Positions 7,603-16,130 of a stretch of 64,000 nucleotides of DNA are shown piece after piece (the stretch's first letter is position 1; every line of letters starts with the position of its first letter). The notes under the pieces were generated by a model that was not told where the DNA came from, searched no databases, and saw nothing but the letters and a program-made list of their open reading frames with translations. The translations under genes were made by a program, and so were the position numbers. Source of the DNA: Streptomyces malaysiensis subsp. samsunensis (GTDB lineage: Bacteria > Actinomycetota > Actinomycetes > Streptomycetales > Streptomycetaceae); assembly GCF_024519315.1 (NCBI RefSeq), contig NZ_JANIIC010000017.1, forward strand, positions 1-64,000, read 5' to 3'.

Positions 7603-8886
7603 GTGCGCTTGTCCACGCTTCGCCTCAGCGCCTCCCTGCTCGCTCTCACCACCGTCATCGCCGCGTCCGGGACGGCCACCGCCCGGCCCGGGGGCCCGGC
7701 GGCCGGCCGCGACCGGCCGGGGACCGTCTGGGCGGCCGGATGGGCCGCCCCCGTCCAGCGCCCCAGCTCGGGCTTCGAGCAGAACTGGGCCGAGAGCGGC
7801 TTCGCCGAGCGCACCGCCCAGACCCTGCGTCAGGTCGTCCGGGTCACCGGCGGCGGCACGGCCGCCCGGATCAGGCTGTCGAACCGCTATGGCACCGCGC
7901 CGCTGCGGATCGCGGGCGCGACCATCGCCCGTACCGCGCACGGCGCCGCCGTCCATGACGCGAGTCTGCGCGCGCTGACCTTCGGGCACCGGCGGTCGGC
8001 GGAGATACCGGCGGGCGGGGAGACGGTGAGCGACGGGGCCCCGCTGCGCGTGGCGCCCCGTCAGCCGGTCACGGTCACGCTGTACTTCGACCGCCCGACC
8101 GGCGCCGCCACCTTCCACGCCCAGGCGTACGCCCGCAGCTACCGCGCGGACGGTGACCACCGCGCCGACCGCACCGGGACGGCCTTCGCCGAGACCACCC
8201 ACTCCTGGTACTACCTCTCCGATGTCGAGGTCACCGGCGGCCCGCGCCGGCCGGGCACGGTGGTGGCCTTCGGCGACTCGATCACCGACGGGTTCGGCTC
8301 GACCTACGACGCGGACCACCGCTGGCCGGATCTGCTGGCCGAGCGGCTCGCGGCCGCGGGCACCCCGCGTCCCGTCCTCAACTCGGGGATCGGCGGCAAT
8401 CTGCTGCTGCACGACTCGGCCTGGTACGGGGACCGGGCGGGCGCCCGCTTCCGGCGCGATGTGCTGGACAAGCCGGGCGTACGGTCGGTGATCCTGCTCG
8501 AGGGGCTCAACGACATCGGCTTCAGCGAGGTCGATCTGCCCACCTACAAGCCCAATCCGCAGGTGTCGGCCGAGGAGGTGATCGCCGGTTACCGGGAGCT
8601 GATCGCCCTGGCCCACGCCCGCGGTATCAAGGTCGTCGGCGGCACGATCCTCCCGTTCAAGGACGCCGAGTACCACACCGCGCGCTCCGAGGCGAAGCGT
8701 GCCGCGATCAACGAGTGGATCCGCACCTCGGGCGCCTTCGACGCGGTCGTCGACTTCGCGAAGGTCATGGCCGCGCCGTCCGATCCGCTGCGGCTGGACC
8801 CGGCGTACGACTCGGGCGACTTCAAGCACCCGAACGACGCGGGCTACCGGCGGATGGCCGAGGCCGTCGACCTCGCGACGCTGTGA
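7603..8886 (+). CDS. secreted SGNH/GDSL-type esterase
   Basis: A 427-residue exported lipase/esterase-like enzyme. Residues 1-30 form a signal peptide (LSTLRLSASLLALTTVIAASGTATA). A beta-rich N-terminal domain follows, then the SGNH hydrolase fold: block I GDSITDG near residue 224 with nucleophile Ser, block II Gly in SGIGGN, block III Asn in LEGLNDIG and block V HPNDAG near 409 supplying the catalytic Asp and His. The two-domain layout is common in Streptomyces enzymes annotated as GDSL family or rhamnogalacturonan acetylesterase-like lipases. GTG 7603 is chosen because AGGAG sits at 7591-7595 and the signal peptide begins there. Confidence 0.88.
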   Translation: MRLSTLRLSASLLALTTVIAASGTATARPGGPAAGRDRPGTVWAAGWAAPVQRPSSGFEQNWAESGFAERTAQTLRQVVRVTGGGTAARIRLSNRYGTAPLRIAGATIARTAHGAAVHDASLRALTFGHRRSAEIPAGGETVSDGAPLRVAPRQPVTVTLYFDRPTGAATFHAQAYARSYRADGDHRADRTGTAFAETTHSWYYLSDVEVTGGPRRPGTVVAFGDSITDGFGSTYDADHRWPDLLAERLAAAGTPRPVLNSGIGGNLLLHDSAWYGDRAGARFRRDVLDKPGVRSVILLEGLNDIGFSEVDLPTYKPNPQVSAEEVIAGYRELIALAHARGIKVVGGTILPFKDAEYHTARSEAKRAAINEWIRTSGAFDAVVDFAKVMAAPSDPLRLDPAYDSGDFKHPNDAGYRRMAEAVDLATL

Positions 8887-8925
8887 GGCCGCCGCTCGCC
8901 GGTGAGGGCGGGTCGGCCGGGACGG

Positions 8926-9000
8926 GCCGGGACGATCCAGGCCAGGCCACGCCGGGACGATCTTGGCCAGGTCGGGCCAAGTCAGGCCAAGTCAGGTCAG
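8926..9000. repeat. short tandem repeats in a convergent gap
   Basis: Between the convergent SGNH and acetyltransferase genes, GCCGGGACGATC occurs at 8926 and 8951 (25-bp period) and is followed by overlapping copies of GGCCAAGTCA and GGTCA up to 9000. No hairpin with a U-run is present. It resembles slippage-type expansion at a gene 3' end. Confidence 0.5.
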
Positions 9001-9001
9001 G

Positions 9002-9457
9002 TCAGATCAGCGGCAGCTTGAAGCCGACGTGGCTGGCCTCGAAGCCCAGCCGCTCATAGAAGCGATGCGCGTCGATGCGGGCCGCGTCCGAGGTGAGCTG
9101 CACCAGCGCACACCCCGCGCGGCGCGACTCCTCGACGGCCCATTCGATCAGCTGGGTGCCGAGCCCGCCGCCGCGCTCCTCGGAGTGGATCCGGACGCCC
9201 TCGACGATCGAGCGCGTGGCACCGCGCCGCGACAGCCCGGGGATCACGGTCAGCTGGAGGGTGCCGACGGTGCGGCCGTCCCGGACCGCGACGACCAGCC
9301 GCTGCTGGGGGTCCCGGTCCAGCCGTTCGAAGGCGGCGAGGTACGGGGCCGGGTCGTCCGGGGACTCCCGGCGGGCGCCGAGCGGGTCGTCGGCGAGCAT
9401 GGCCACGATCGCCGGGATGTCATCGGCGGTCGCGCGCCGTATCTCGATGTCGCTCAT
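9002..9457 (-). CDS. GNAT family N-acetyltransferase
   Basis: A 151-residue acetyl-CoA-dependent acetyltransferase. The opening IEIRRATADDIPAIVAML is the usual GNAT start, the V-shaped strand and pyrophosphate-binding loop appear as VEGVRIHSEERGGGLGTQLIEWAVEESRRAG (R/Q-x-x-G-x-G/A with an acidic change), and the C-terminal half ends with FYERLGFEASHVGFKL. The acceptor is unknown; the size and ending resemble small-molecule or protein N-acetylating members. It is convergent with the SGNH hydrolase gene and is followed upstream by the leftward MarR gene with a separate promoter region. Confidence 0.88.
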   Translation of the reverse strand: MSDIEIRRATADDIPAIVAMLADDPLGARRESPDDPAPYLAAFERLDRDPQQRLVVAVRDGRTVGTLQLTVIPGLSRRGATRSIVEGVRIHSEERGGGLGTQLIEWAVEESRRAGCALVQLTSDAARIDAHRFYERLGFEASHVGFKLPLI

Positions 9458-9535
9458 GCGGTGAGCCTACGCGGGGCCCCGTGAGCCCGGACGGCGGCGA
9501 TGGGCCGGGGCGGGCGCCCTTTTGGCCGACGGCGG

Positions 9536-10015
9536 TCAGCAGGCGGTGCCGGTCAGCCCCTCGACGGCGGCGACGAGCGGCGCCAGCTCCGGCCGCCGGG
9601 CGGCGTCGGCAAGGGCCTCGCGCAGCGCGGCGTCATGTGTCGGCCGCGCCTCCTCCAGGAGCTTGAGCCCATCGGCGCTGACGTTGGTGTAGATGCCGCG
9701 GCGGTCGCTGGGGCAGATATAGCGGGAGAGCAGACCGCGGTCCTCCAGCCGGGTGACCAGCCGGGTCGTGGCGCTCTGGCTGAGCACGACGGAGTCGGCG
9801 AGCTGCTTCATCTGAAGATGTCCGCCGTCGCCGTCGTGCTGCCCGCTGAGCACATTGAGCACGGAGAATTCGCGGACGCTCAGATCGTGCCCGGCTTGCA
9901 GCGCACGCTCGATATGCGTCTCTATCCGGCCGTGCAGCGAGGACAGGGCGCACCAGCCCTGGGCGAGGGCCTGCCCCGCGGGCGGGGCGACGGCGCCGTG
10001 CGGCTCTTCCGGCAT
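9536..10015 (-). CDS. MarR family transcriptional regulator
   Basis: A 159-residue winged-helix repressor. Recognisable parts are LSVREFSVLNVLSG, the recognition helix region LADSVVLSQSATTRLVTRLEDRGLLSR, and the wing CPSDRRGIYTNVSADGLKLLEEA, all typical of MarR. A strong ribosome site AAGGAGGGG precedes ATG 10015. It lies 67 nt downstream of the membrane-protein gene on the same strand; that gap is unusually AT-rich for this DNA (TAATTGCATACG) and probably holds its own promoter and operator. The ligand is unknown. Confidence 0.88.
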   Translation of the reverse strand: MPEEPHGAVAPPAGQALAQGWCALSSLHGRIETHIERALQAGHDLSVREFSVLNVLSGQHDGDGGHLQMKQLADSVVLSQSATTRLVTRLEDRGLLSRYICPSDRRGIYTNVSADGLKLLEEARPTHDAALREALADAARRPELAPLVAAVEGLTGTAC

Positions 10016-10082
10016 GGAACCCCTCCTTGGTGGGTGAGCGGATTCCAGGATAGTCCAGAGATGAAAAAGACCGCGTATGCAA

Positions 10083-10589
10083 TTATCGGCGCTTTGTCGC
10101 CCGCAGCAGCCGCCCCCGGGCGGTGAGCCCCCAGGGCTTGATCACCGAGATCGCCGTGAGAAAGGTATAGACGCCCAGGCTGACCGACGGCGCCAGGATC
10201 AGGTCCGTGGTCGCCCCGACCGACCGCCCGGCCACCACATCGGCCATCGCGGCGTCGATGCGGGCACGCAGGGCGAACGCCGTGGCGGCGGTGGTGATCA
10301 GTGTCAGCCAGAACTTCACATACACCCACCGATGGCGCGCCAGCCCCCAGGGCGTCCCCAGCGACAGCACGATTCCGCTGGCCAGCGACAGCAGGCTGAT
10401 CGGAATCAGCAGCCAGTCGCCCAGGACGTTCATGGACCGGTACGCGGCCCCGGCCTCTTCGGCCGAGTCGGCGACGGCCCCGGTGATCCCCAGGGCCAGC
10501 AGCCCGAGGGTCAGCCCGAGCCATCCGACGGAGACGACGACATGTACGACGAGGAGGCCCCGGCGCACGGGGCGGGTGAGCTGCTGCAT
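10083..10589 (-). CDS. four-helix integral membrane protein
   Basis: A 168-residue protein with four predicted membrane helices: LLVVHVVVSVGWLGLTLGLLALG, WLLIPISLLSLASGIVLSL, VYVKFWLTLITTAATAFAL and TDLILAPSVSLGVYTFLTAI. A basic tail RLLRATKRR faces the cytoplasm. The HxxxxxGW pattern in helix 1 recalls the heme-type DUF2269/CopD-like small membrane proteins, but I cannot assign a function. The start is ATG 10589, preceded by GGTGGGGG; the open frame continues upstream to 11147 only as an antisense shadow of the HAD gene. It may be co-transcribed with the MarR gene. Confidence 0.75.
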   Translation of the reverse strand: MQQLTRPVRRGLLVVHVVVSVGWLGLTLGLLALGITGAVADSAEEAGAAYRSMNVLGDWLLIPISLLSLASGIVLSLGTPWGLARHRWVYVKFWLTLITTAATAFALRARIDAAMADVVAGRSVGATTDLILAPSVSLGVYTFLTAISVIKPWGLTARGRLLRATKRR

Positions 10590-10697
10590 GCCCCCACCGT
10601 GGCGGCGCCGCGGCCCCCGCGGCGTCTGACGACGGGAGTATCCGCGGGTACTCCCGGCGGCGGGCGATGGCGCGGGGCGATGGCGCGGGTGCGAGTG

Positions 10698-10742
10698 GGC
10701 TCCGGCTCCGGCTCTGGTTCCGGCTCTGGTTCTGGCTTTGGC
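10698..10742. repeat. hexanucleotide GGCTCY tandem repeat
   Basis: About seven consecutive 6-bp units of the form GGCTCC/GGCTCT/GGTTCC lie in the divergent gap between the membrane-protein gene and the HAD gene, about 60 bp upstream of the HAD start. Six-base repeats can change promoter spacing by slippage. Confidence 0.55.
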
Positions 10743-10803
10743 GCGGGTCCTGGTGCCGGGCCGGGTCGGCGGGTCCCGGGTGGCTGCATCTACGCTCGGT
10801 TGA

Positions 10804-11436
10804 ATGACCAGACTGCATCTGTTCGACCTGGACGGGACGCTCATACACGGCTCCGCCGCCGCGATCGAGATCTCCCGGCAGCTCGGTCTGGAGCGGGAGA
10901 TCGCCGCGCTGGAGCGGGCGTTCGCGGGCGGGGAGCTGACGACGGCCCAGTTCGCGGAGCGGGCCTGCGTCCTGTGGGAGGAGCTGACGGAGGACCATGT
11001 GGCGGCGGCGTTCGAGGGGGCGCCGTGGCTGGAGGGGATCCGTGAGGTGTGGGCGGACATCCGGTCGCGGGGCGAGCGCTGTGCGGTGATTTCGCTCTCG
11101 CCGGGCTTCTTCGTGTCGCGGCTGCTGGAGTGGGGCGTGGACGCCACCTACGGATCGGCCTGGCCCTCCGTGCCGTTCCGGGAGCCGGTGGATCCGGCGG
11201 GGATCCTGACCCCGGCCGCGAAGGTCCGGATCGCCGATGAACTCTGTGCGAAGTTCGGGCTGACCAGGGATCACTGCGTTGCCTACGGGGATTCCCTCTC
11301 GGACGCCGAACTGTTCACGGTGGTCCCGGTCTCGGTCGCCGTGAACGCCGATCACCATGTGAGCGAAATCGCATCGCACGCCTATACCGGCCGTGATCTC
11401 CGAGGGGCTTACGAATTGATGGGTAACCACACGTAA
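10804..11436 (+). CDS. HAD-IB family phosphatase
   Basis: A 210-residue haloacid-dehalogenase phosphatase. Motif I is LFDLDGTLI (nucleophile Asp8, acid/base Asp10), motif II is the Ser in AVISLSPGF, motif III is a Lys in PAAKVRIADEL, and motif IV is GDSLSDAEL. The small helical cap between motifs I and II, and the overall similarity to SerB (phosphoserine phosphatase), place it in subclass IB, where substrates include phosphoserine and lipid phosphates; the exact one is unknown. A TACGCT hexamer ends 7 nt before the ATG, suggesting leaderless transcription. Confidence 0.85.
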   Translation: MTRLHLFDLDGTLIHGSAAAIEISRQLGLEREIAALERAFAGGELTTAQFAERACVLWEELTEDHVAAAFEGAPWLEGIREVWADIRSRGERCAVISLSPGFFVSRLLEWGVDATYGSAWPSVPFREPVDPAGILTPAAKVRIADELCAKFGLTRDHCVAYGDSLSDAELFTVVPVSVAVNADHHVSEIASHAYTGRDLRGAYELMGNHT

Positions 11437-11788
11437 CTATCGGTAATTACCCGAGTTGGTGGGTGTAACAGATGCGGTGCACTTGGGGCTTGTGAATTCA
11501 TCCCGGGCCGGTAGGGTCGGGTCCGGTTCCGTGCGGCAGACTGTAACGGGGTCAGAACGGGCATCCCAGGCCAATCAGCATAACGGGAACGCAGCCCCCG
11601 TTCCCCGGACTTCGGGCCTATGCGCCCGGGGCGGGGAGGGAGCGTGGCATGCTGCCCGGAAGAGAGTTACGGAGAGGGTCGGCACGACCATTCTCACTTG
11701 AACCAGTGCACCAGGACGGGGAATTGCGGGCACATTCCGGCAGCGGAAGTGCGAAGACCGACAGAAAGATGTTCGAGGCGAGGCAACC
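11437..11788. other. gap upstream of the flavohemoglobin-like gene
   Basis: This 352-nt stretch has no gene. Its first 50 bases are AT-rich for this genome and contain the palindrome GGTAATTACC (11442-11451), itself part of a larger GGGTAA...TTACCC inverted repeat starting at 11421 in the HAD gene end. It could be a terminator-like structure or an operator. The rest is likely promoter and leader for the downstream pair of genes. Confidence 0.4.
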
Positions 11789-13327
11789 ATGGACGCTCCG
11801 ACCACCACATCGTCGGCCGGCAGTGACGGCTCCGGCGGAAACAGTGGCGACTGGGGCTGGTTCACCCCGAGCAGGAAACCGCCCGAGGACCAGAGGGCCC
11901 CGGACCAGCAGAGCGATGAGCGCGCGCCCAGCCGCCCGGTGAACCCGATACGGCCGGTCGGCACCGAAGCCGACCGCCGTACACCCGCGGCCCCCGCACC
12001 CGGCCCGGGGGCAGGCGACCGCCGCGGCGACAACCGCCGCACGGGCGGCCCCGCGAACACCGGTCCCGCGAACACCGGCCCCGCGCCCACCGGCCGCGCC
12101 GCCACCGGGCGCGAGGAGCATCAGCGCCCCGATGAGGCGGCCCCGGCCCCGCAGGATGTCCGGCCCGGCCCCGACTCGCCGTTCGTCGCCCCCGAGACCG
12201 CCTCGCCCGACGCGATCCTGTTGCGCCGCACCATGGCCGAGGTCGAGCCCATCAGCGACAAGGTCACCTCGTACTTCTACGCGCTGCTCTTCGTCCAGCA
12301 CCCCGAGCTGCGGCCGCTCTTCCCCGCCGCCATGGACGCCCAGCGCGACCGGCTGTTCAAGGCGATCCTCACCGCCGCCCGGCTGATCGACGACCCCGAC
12401 ATCCTCACCGACTTCCTCTCCCGGCTCGGCCGTGGCCACCGTAAGTACGGCACCCAGCCCGAGCACTACCCCGCCGTCGGCGAGTGCCTGATCGGCGCGC
12501 TCACCCGCTATGCGGTCACCACCTGGAACGACGAGGCCGAGGCCGCCTGGGTGCGGGCCTACACCGCGATCTCCCAGATCATGATCGACGCGTCCGCCGA
12601 GGACGAGCTGATCGCTCCCGCGTGGTGGCAGGCCGAGGTGGTCGAACACGAGTCGCGCACCCATGACATCGCCGTGATCACCGTCCGCCCGGACCAGCCG
12701 TACCCCTTTCTGGCGGGCCAGTACACCTCACTGGAAACCCCCTGGTGGCCCCGGGTGTGGCGGCACTATTCGTTCGCCTCGGCGCCGCGCACCGACGGGT
12801 TGCTCTCCTTCCATGTGAAGGCCGTCCCGGCCGGATGGGTGTCCTCCGCGCTGGTGCACCGGGCCCGCCCCGGCGATGTGATCCGACTCGGGCCCCCCGC
12901 CGGTTCCATGACGGTCGACCACGCCAGCGACAACGGGCTGCTCTGCCTCGGCGGCGGCACCGGTATCGCGCCGATCAAGGCGTTGGTCGAGGACGTCGCC
13001 GACCACGGCCGCCACCGTCCGGTCGAGGTCTTCTACGGCGCCCGCAACGATCACGATCTGTACGACATCGACACGATGCTGCGGCTGGCGCAGAGGCATC
13101 CGTGGCTCGCTGTCCGCCCCGTCGTCTCCGACGGCCCTACCAACGGCCTCAGCGGCCGGCTGCCCGACGCCGTGCGGCAGTACGGCCCGTGGAACGCGTT
13201 CGACGCGTATCTCTCCGGGCCGCCCGGGATGATCCGCAGCGGTGTCGACGCCCTGGTGGGCGTCGGCATTCCGTCCCACCGCATCCGGCACGACTCCATC
13301 GAGGAGCTCGCCGCGGCCGCGGAGTAG
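11789..13327 (+). CDS. flavohemoglobin-like protein with disordered N-terminal extension
   Basis: A 512-residue protein. Residues 1-125 are a Pro/Gly/Arg-rich low-complexity extension without homology. Residues about 135-270 form a globin domain (LLRRTMAEVEPISDKVTSYFYALLFVQHPELRPLFP), with the proximal heme ligand His217 in GHRKYGTQPEHYPAVGE. Then comes a ferredoxin-reductase module: FAD motif RHYS at 325-328 and the NAD(P)-binding loop GGGTGIAPIKAL near 389, ending with YLSGPPGMI. This order is that of Hmp, which turns nitric oxide plus O2 into nitrate. The typical short flavohemoglobins lack the extension. I see no NsrR-like operator. A PNPOx-like gene follows 110 nt downstream, probably in one transcript. 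Confidence 0.87.
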   Translation: MDAPTTTSSAGSDGSGGNSGDWGWFTPSRKPPEDQRAPDQQSDERAPSRPVNPIRPVGTEADRRTPAAPAPGPGAGDRRGDNRRTGGPANTGPANTGPAPTGRAATGREEHQRPDEAAPAPQDVRPGPDSPFVAPETASPDAILLRRTMAEVEPISDKVTSYFYALLFVQHPELRPLFPAAMDAQRDRLFKAILTAARLIDDPDILTDFLSRLGRGHRKYGTQPEHYPAVGECLIGALTRYAVTTWNDEAEAAWVRAYTAISQIMIDASAEDELIAPAWWQAEVVEHESRTHDIAVITVRPDQPYPFLAGQYTSLETPWWPRVWRHYSFASAPRTDGLLSFHVKAVPAGWVSSALVHRARPGDVIRLGPPAGSMTVDHASDNGLLCLGGGTGIAPIKALVEDVADHGRHRPVEVFYGARNDHDLYDIDTMLRLAQRHPWLAVRPVVSDGPTNGLSGRLPDAVRQYGPWNAFDAYLSGPPGMIRSGVDALVGVGIPSHRIRHDSIEELAAAAE

Positions 13328-13437
13328 GACGCGGACGGCACACGGCCAAACACCGGTAACAGGCAGGCATTCCGGCGATCCGGACGGCGCATCAGACGGC
13401 AGACGCAGACGGCGAAGCAGGGACGGGGACGAGAACC

Positions 13438-15426
13438 GTGGACAGTGCGGAGCACCTGGACGACCGCGCGTGGCGTCCGGGGAGCGACGGAGAACACCAG
13501 CTACAGCGGCGGCTGGGCACGGTCGACCGCGCCGACCGCTTCTACGACGATCAGGTGCTGGACCACCTCAACGTCCGGATGCGGGAGTTCATCGACCGCC
13601 AGGAAATGTTCTTCCTGGCCACCTCCGACCGGCACGGGGAGTGCGACAGCACCTTCCGCGCCGGGCCGCCCGGCTTTCTGCGGGTGCTCGACGCGCGCAC
13701 GCTGGCCTACCCCGAATACCGGGGGAACGGCGTCCTGGCCAGCCTCGGCAATATCCAGGAGAACCCCCACCTCGGCATTCTCATGGTCGACTTCTTCCGG
13801 GACCGGATCGGGCTGCATGTGAACGGCCGGGCCCGGGTGGTGGAGGACGCCGAGATGCGCGAGACACACCCCGGGCTGCCGGTGGACCCGGTGCCGGGGC
13901 GGCGCGCGGTGGTGTGGGTCGAGGTGACCATCGAAGAGGCGTACATCCACTGCGCCAAGCACATCCCGCACCTCCAGAAGGTCCCGCCGCAGCGGCGCAC
14001 CGCGGGAGGCGACGCCCGGCGCCGCGGACTCACCGGTGACCAGGCCCTCGAACATGACCGGGAGCGGGACTGGGGAACGGACGACGTCAAGCGGAAGGGC
14101 GGCGACTTCTTCGGCGCGGCCGCGGAGGCCCGAGAGGGCCGCCGGACCCCGCCTGGGCCGCCCGCTCCGCCTTCGCCCCCTGCTCCGCATGCTTCCTCGC
14201 AGCCGCCTGCTCCGCCTGTTCCACCGGCCATGCCTGCCCCGCGGGCCCCACTGGCCTCGCGGCCGGTGGACTTGCCGGGTGACCAGGCTGCCCCGGATGC
14301 GCAGGCCACGCAGGCCGTCCCGGGCCTTCAGGGCCCGGCGGACTCCGGCCTCAAGACCCCGGGCGTCCCTGGCCCCCTGACGCCTTCGGGAGTCCCGGGA
14401 GTCCCAGCCGAGCTGGCGCTCTCTGACGCACAGACCCATCCAGCGGCCCCGGCCTTCTCGGGTTCTCAGGCTCCGGCAGCCCCTGCCGTGCCGGCTGCCC
14501 CTGGCACTCATGAGACCTCTCCGGTCGCCTCGGCCGTCTCGGGCCCTGAGTCGTCGATGCCAGTCGCCCCGGCTGGCCCGGGTTCTCAGGGCCCGGCGGT
14601 CCCAGCCGCGCCGGCTGTCCCGGGGGCTCAGACTTCTCCGGTGGCTCCGGCCGTCTCGGGCCCTGAGTCGTCGGCTGTGCCAGCCGTCCCGGCCGTGTCG
14701 GGTCCTCAGGGCCCGGCGGTACCGGCAGCCCCAGCTGTCTCAGGCGCTCCGGGCGTGGTCGTCCAGGGCCCGCAGACTCTTTCGGTGCCGCCCGCCGCCT
14801 CGCGGGCCGAACCGGCTGTCCTGGTCGGCCCGGGGCCTCAGGCCCTGGCCACGCCAGCAGCCCCCACCGCCCTGGTCGTCCCGGGCCCTCAGAGCCTGGC
14901 GACCCCAGCGGCCCCGGACGCCGAGGCCCCAACTACCGCGGCTTCCTCGGCTGCCCCAGGCCCTGAGGCCCCCGCCGCCCAACCCGTCCCGGCGGTCCCG
15001 GGCCCTGAGGCTGCGGCCATCCCGACCGCACCGGCCGTCTCGGACCCTGGGACCGCAGCGATCCCAGCCGCTCCAGGACCTGAGGCCGTAGCCGTCTCAA
15101 GCGCCCCAGCCGTTCCAGGCCCCGCGGCCTTGGCCGGCCCGCCTGCCCCGGTCGTCCCGGGCCCCGAGGCCGTAGCCATCCCAGCCGCCCCGCCCGTACC
15201 CGGCCCCCAGACCCCTCCGGCCGCACAGGCCGGATCCGTCGAGGCGACTCGGCGGGGGCCGGAGCCGACCGTGGCGCGTGCCGATCTCAGCCCGGCCATC
15301 CGTCCGCCGGTCCGCCCCGAGGTGGGACCCGAGTCCTGGCGCGAGGAGGCCGAGCGGGTGCTGGCCGAGGCGCGTCAACGGGCGGCCCGGAAGACCCAGC
15401 AGCCGTTCAGCGGCTGGTTCCGCTAG
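13438..15426 (+). CDS. PNPOx-like flavin-binding protein with long Pro/Ala-rich repeat tail
   Basis: A 662-residue protein in two unlike parts. Residues about 30-200 resemble the pyridoxamine-5'-phosphate-oxidase split-barrel family that binds FMN or F420: REFIDRQEMFFLATSDRHGECDSTFRAGPPGFL, YPEYRGNGVLASLGNIQENPHLGILMVDF, and AYIHCAKHIPHL. Residues about 240-600 are Ala/Pro/Val/Gly-rich repeats built from units such as AVSGPESS and GPAVPAAPAV; one block of about 40 residues is almost duplicated (from TSPVASAVSGPESS and TSPVAPAVSGPESS). The last 60 residues (ESWREEAERVLAEARQRAARKTQQPFSGWFR) look helical again, so the tail may be a spacer. The start is GTG 13438. Its neighbour is a flavohemoglobin-like protein, hinting at a shared redox role. 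Confidence 0.82.
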   Translation: MDSAEHLDDRAWRPGSDGEHQLQRRLGTVDRADRFYDDQVLDHLNVRMREFIDRQEMFFLATSDRHGECDSTFRAGPPGFLRVLDARTLAYPEYRGNGVLASLGNIQENPHLGILMVDFFRDRIGLHVNGRARVVEDAEMRETHPGLPVDPVPGRRAVVWVEVTIEEAYIHCAKHIPHLQKVPPQRRTAGGDARRRGLTGDQALEHDRERDWGTDDVKRKGGDFFGAAAEAREGRRTPPGPPAPPSPPAPHASSQPPAPPVPPAMPAPRAPLASRPVDLPGDQAAPDAQATQAVPGLQGPADSGLKTPGVPGPLTPSGVPGVPAELALSDAQTHPAAPAFSGSQAPAAPAVPAAPGTHETSPVASAVSGPESSMPVAPAGPGSQGPAVPAAPAVPGAQTSPVAPAVSGPESSAVPAVPAVSGPQGPAVPAAPAVSGAPGVVVQGPQTLSVPPAASRAEPAVLVGPGPQALATPAAPTALVVPGPQSLATPAAPDAEAPTTAASSAAPGPEAPAAQPVPAVPGPEAAAIPTAPAVSDPGTAAIPAAPGPEAVAVSSAPAVPGPAALAGPPAPVVPGPEAVAIPAAPPVPGPQTPPAAQAGSVEATRRGPEPTVARADLSPAIRPPVRPEVGPESWREEAERVLAEARQRAARKTQQPFSGWFR

Positions 15427-15563
15427 GCCCGTCCCCGCCGGATCCAGTCCCCGCCGGATCCTGTCTCCGCCGAGCCCTGCCCGCGCGGGGCCCGCTTCCC
15501 CGGTCCCCCCCCGGATCCTGCCCCGCCGGGCCCTGTCGCGGGAAGATCTGCCGGGCGTGGCGC

Positions 15564-16088
15564 CTAGCCGAGGTCGTCCGCGAGCAGGGCCAGCACGCCC
15601 TCGATGTTGGCGTCGAGGTAGGCCCGTAGCGAGGGCGGCACCACCCCGACCGAGGCGATCCCCTCGCGGGTGAACGGGACTCTCACCACGTCGTACTCCC
15701 CGCACGGCTCGTCCACCTCCGGGCCGTGCCGCCGGGAGAGGTCCATCGAGGCGAGTCGGCAGACGAAGAAGTGCTGCACCTTCACACCGACCGCGCCCTC
15801 GGCGCCCTCAGTGCCGTCCGCCCCCGCCGGGTCCTCGGCGGTGTGCGGGACGGTGTCGACGAAGGCGGGCACCACATCGGTCACCTTCGCGCCCAGTTCC
15901 TCGTCCATCTCGCGGTGCAGGGCCTCGACGACGGTCGCGTCCTCGGGCTCCATCCCACCGCCCGGAGTGATCCAGTACGGCGCCTCGCCGGGCTTGGTGC
16001 GCTTGATCAGAATCATCCGGGGGGCGGCGGTGTCGCCCTCGAGGAGAATGGCGCGGGCTGTGCGTTTGACCACGGGTCGTTCGGTCAT
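15564..16088 (-). CDS. Nudix hydrolase
   Basis: A 174-residue Nudix pyrophosphohydrolase, cleaving a nucleoside diphosphate linked to another moiety. The Nudix box reads GGGMEPEDATVVEALHREMDEELG: the REMDEELG metal-binding core is intact, while the first Glu of the consensus is replaced by Ala/Asp, which is tolerated in the family. ATG 16088 (MTERPVVKRTARAILLEG) is preferred to the slightly longer frame. An insert EDPAGADGTEGAEGAVG lies between the box and the C-terminal helix. The preceding 137-nt convergent gap (15427-15563) holds repeated CCCGCCGGATCC motifs. Confidence 0.88.
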   Translation of the reverse strand: MTERPVVKRTARAILLEGDTAAPRMILIKRTKPGEAPYWITPGGGMEPEDATVVEALHREMDEELGAKVTDVVPAFVDTVPHTAEDPAGADGTEGAEGAVGVKVQHFFVCRLASMDLSRRHGPEVDEPCGEYDVVRVPFTREGIASVGVVPPSLRAYLDANIEGVLALLADDLG

Positions 16089-16130
16089 GCAGGACATCTG
16101 CCGCACCGTTCGCCCCGCGAAACCACTTAC

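Noticed and set aside
14036..15299. Several long ORFs on both strands over the Pro/Ala repeat region
   Set aside because: GC-rich repeats leave all six frames open; only the frame continuing the PNPOx-like domain has a plausible start and protein.
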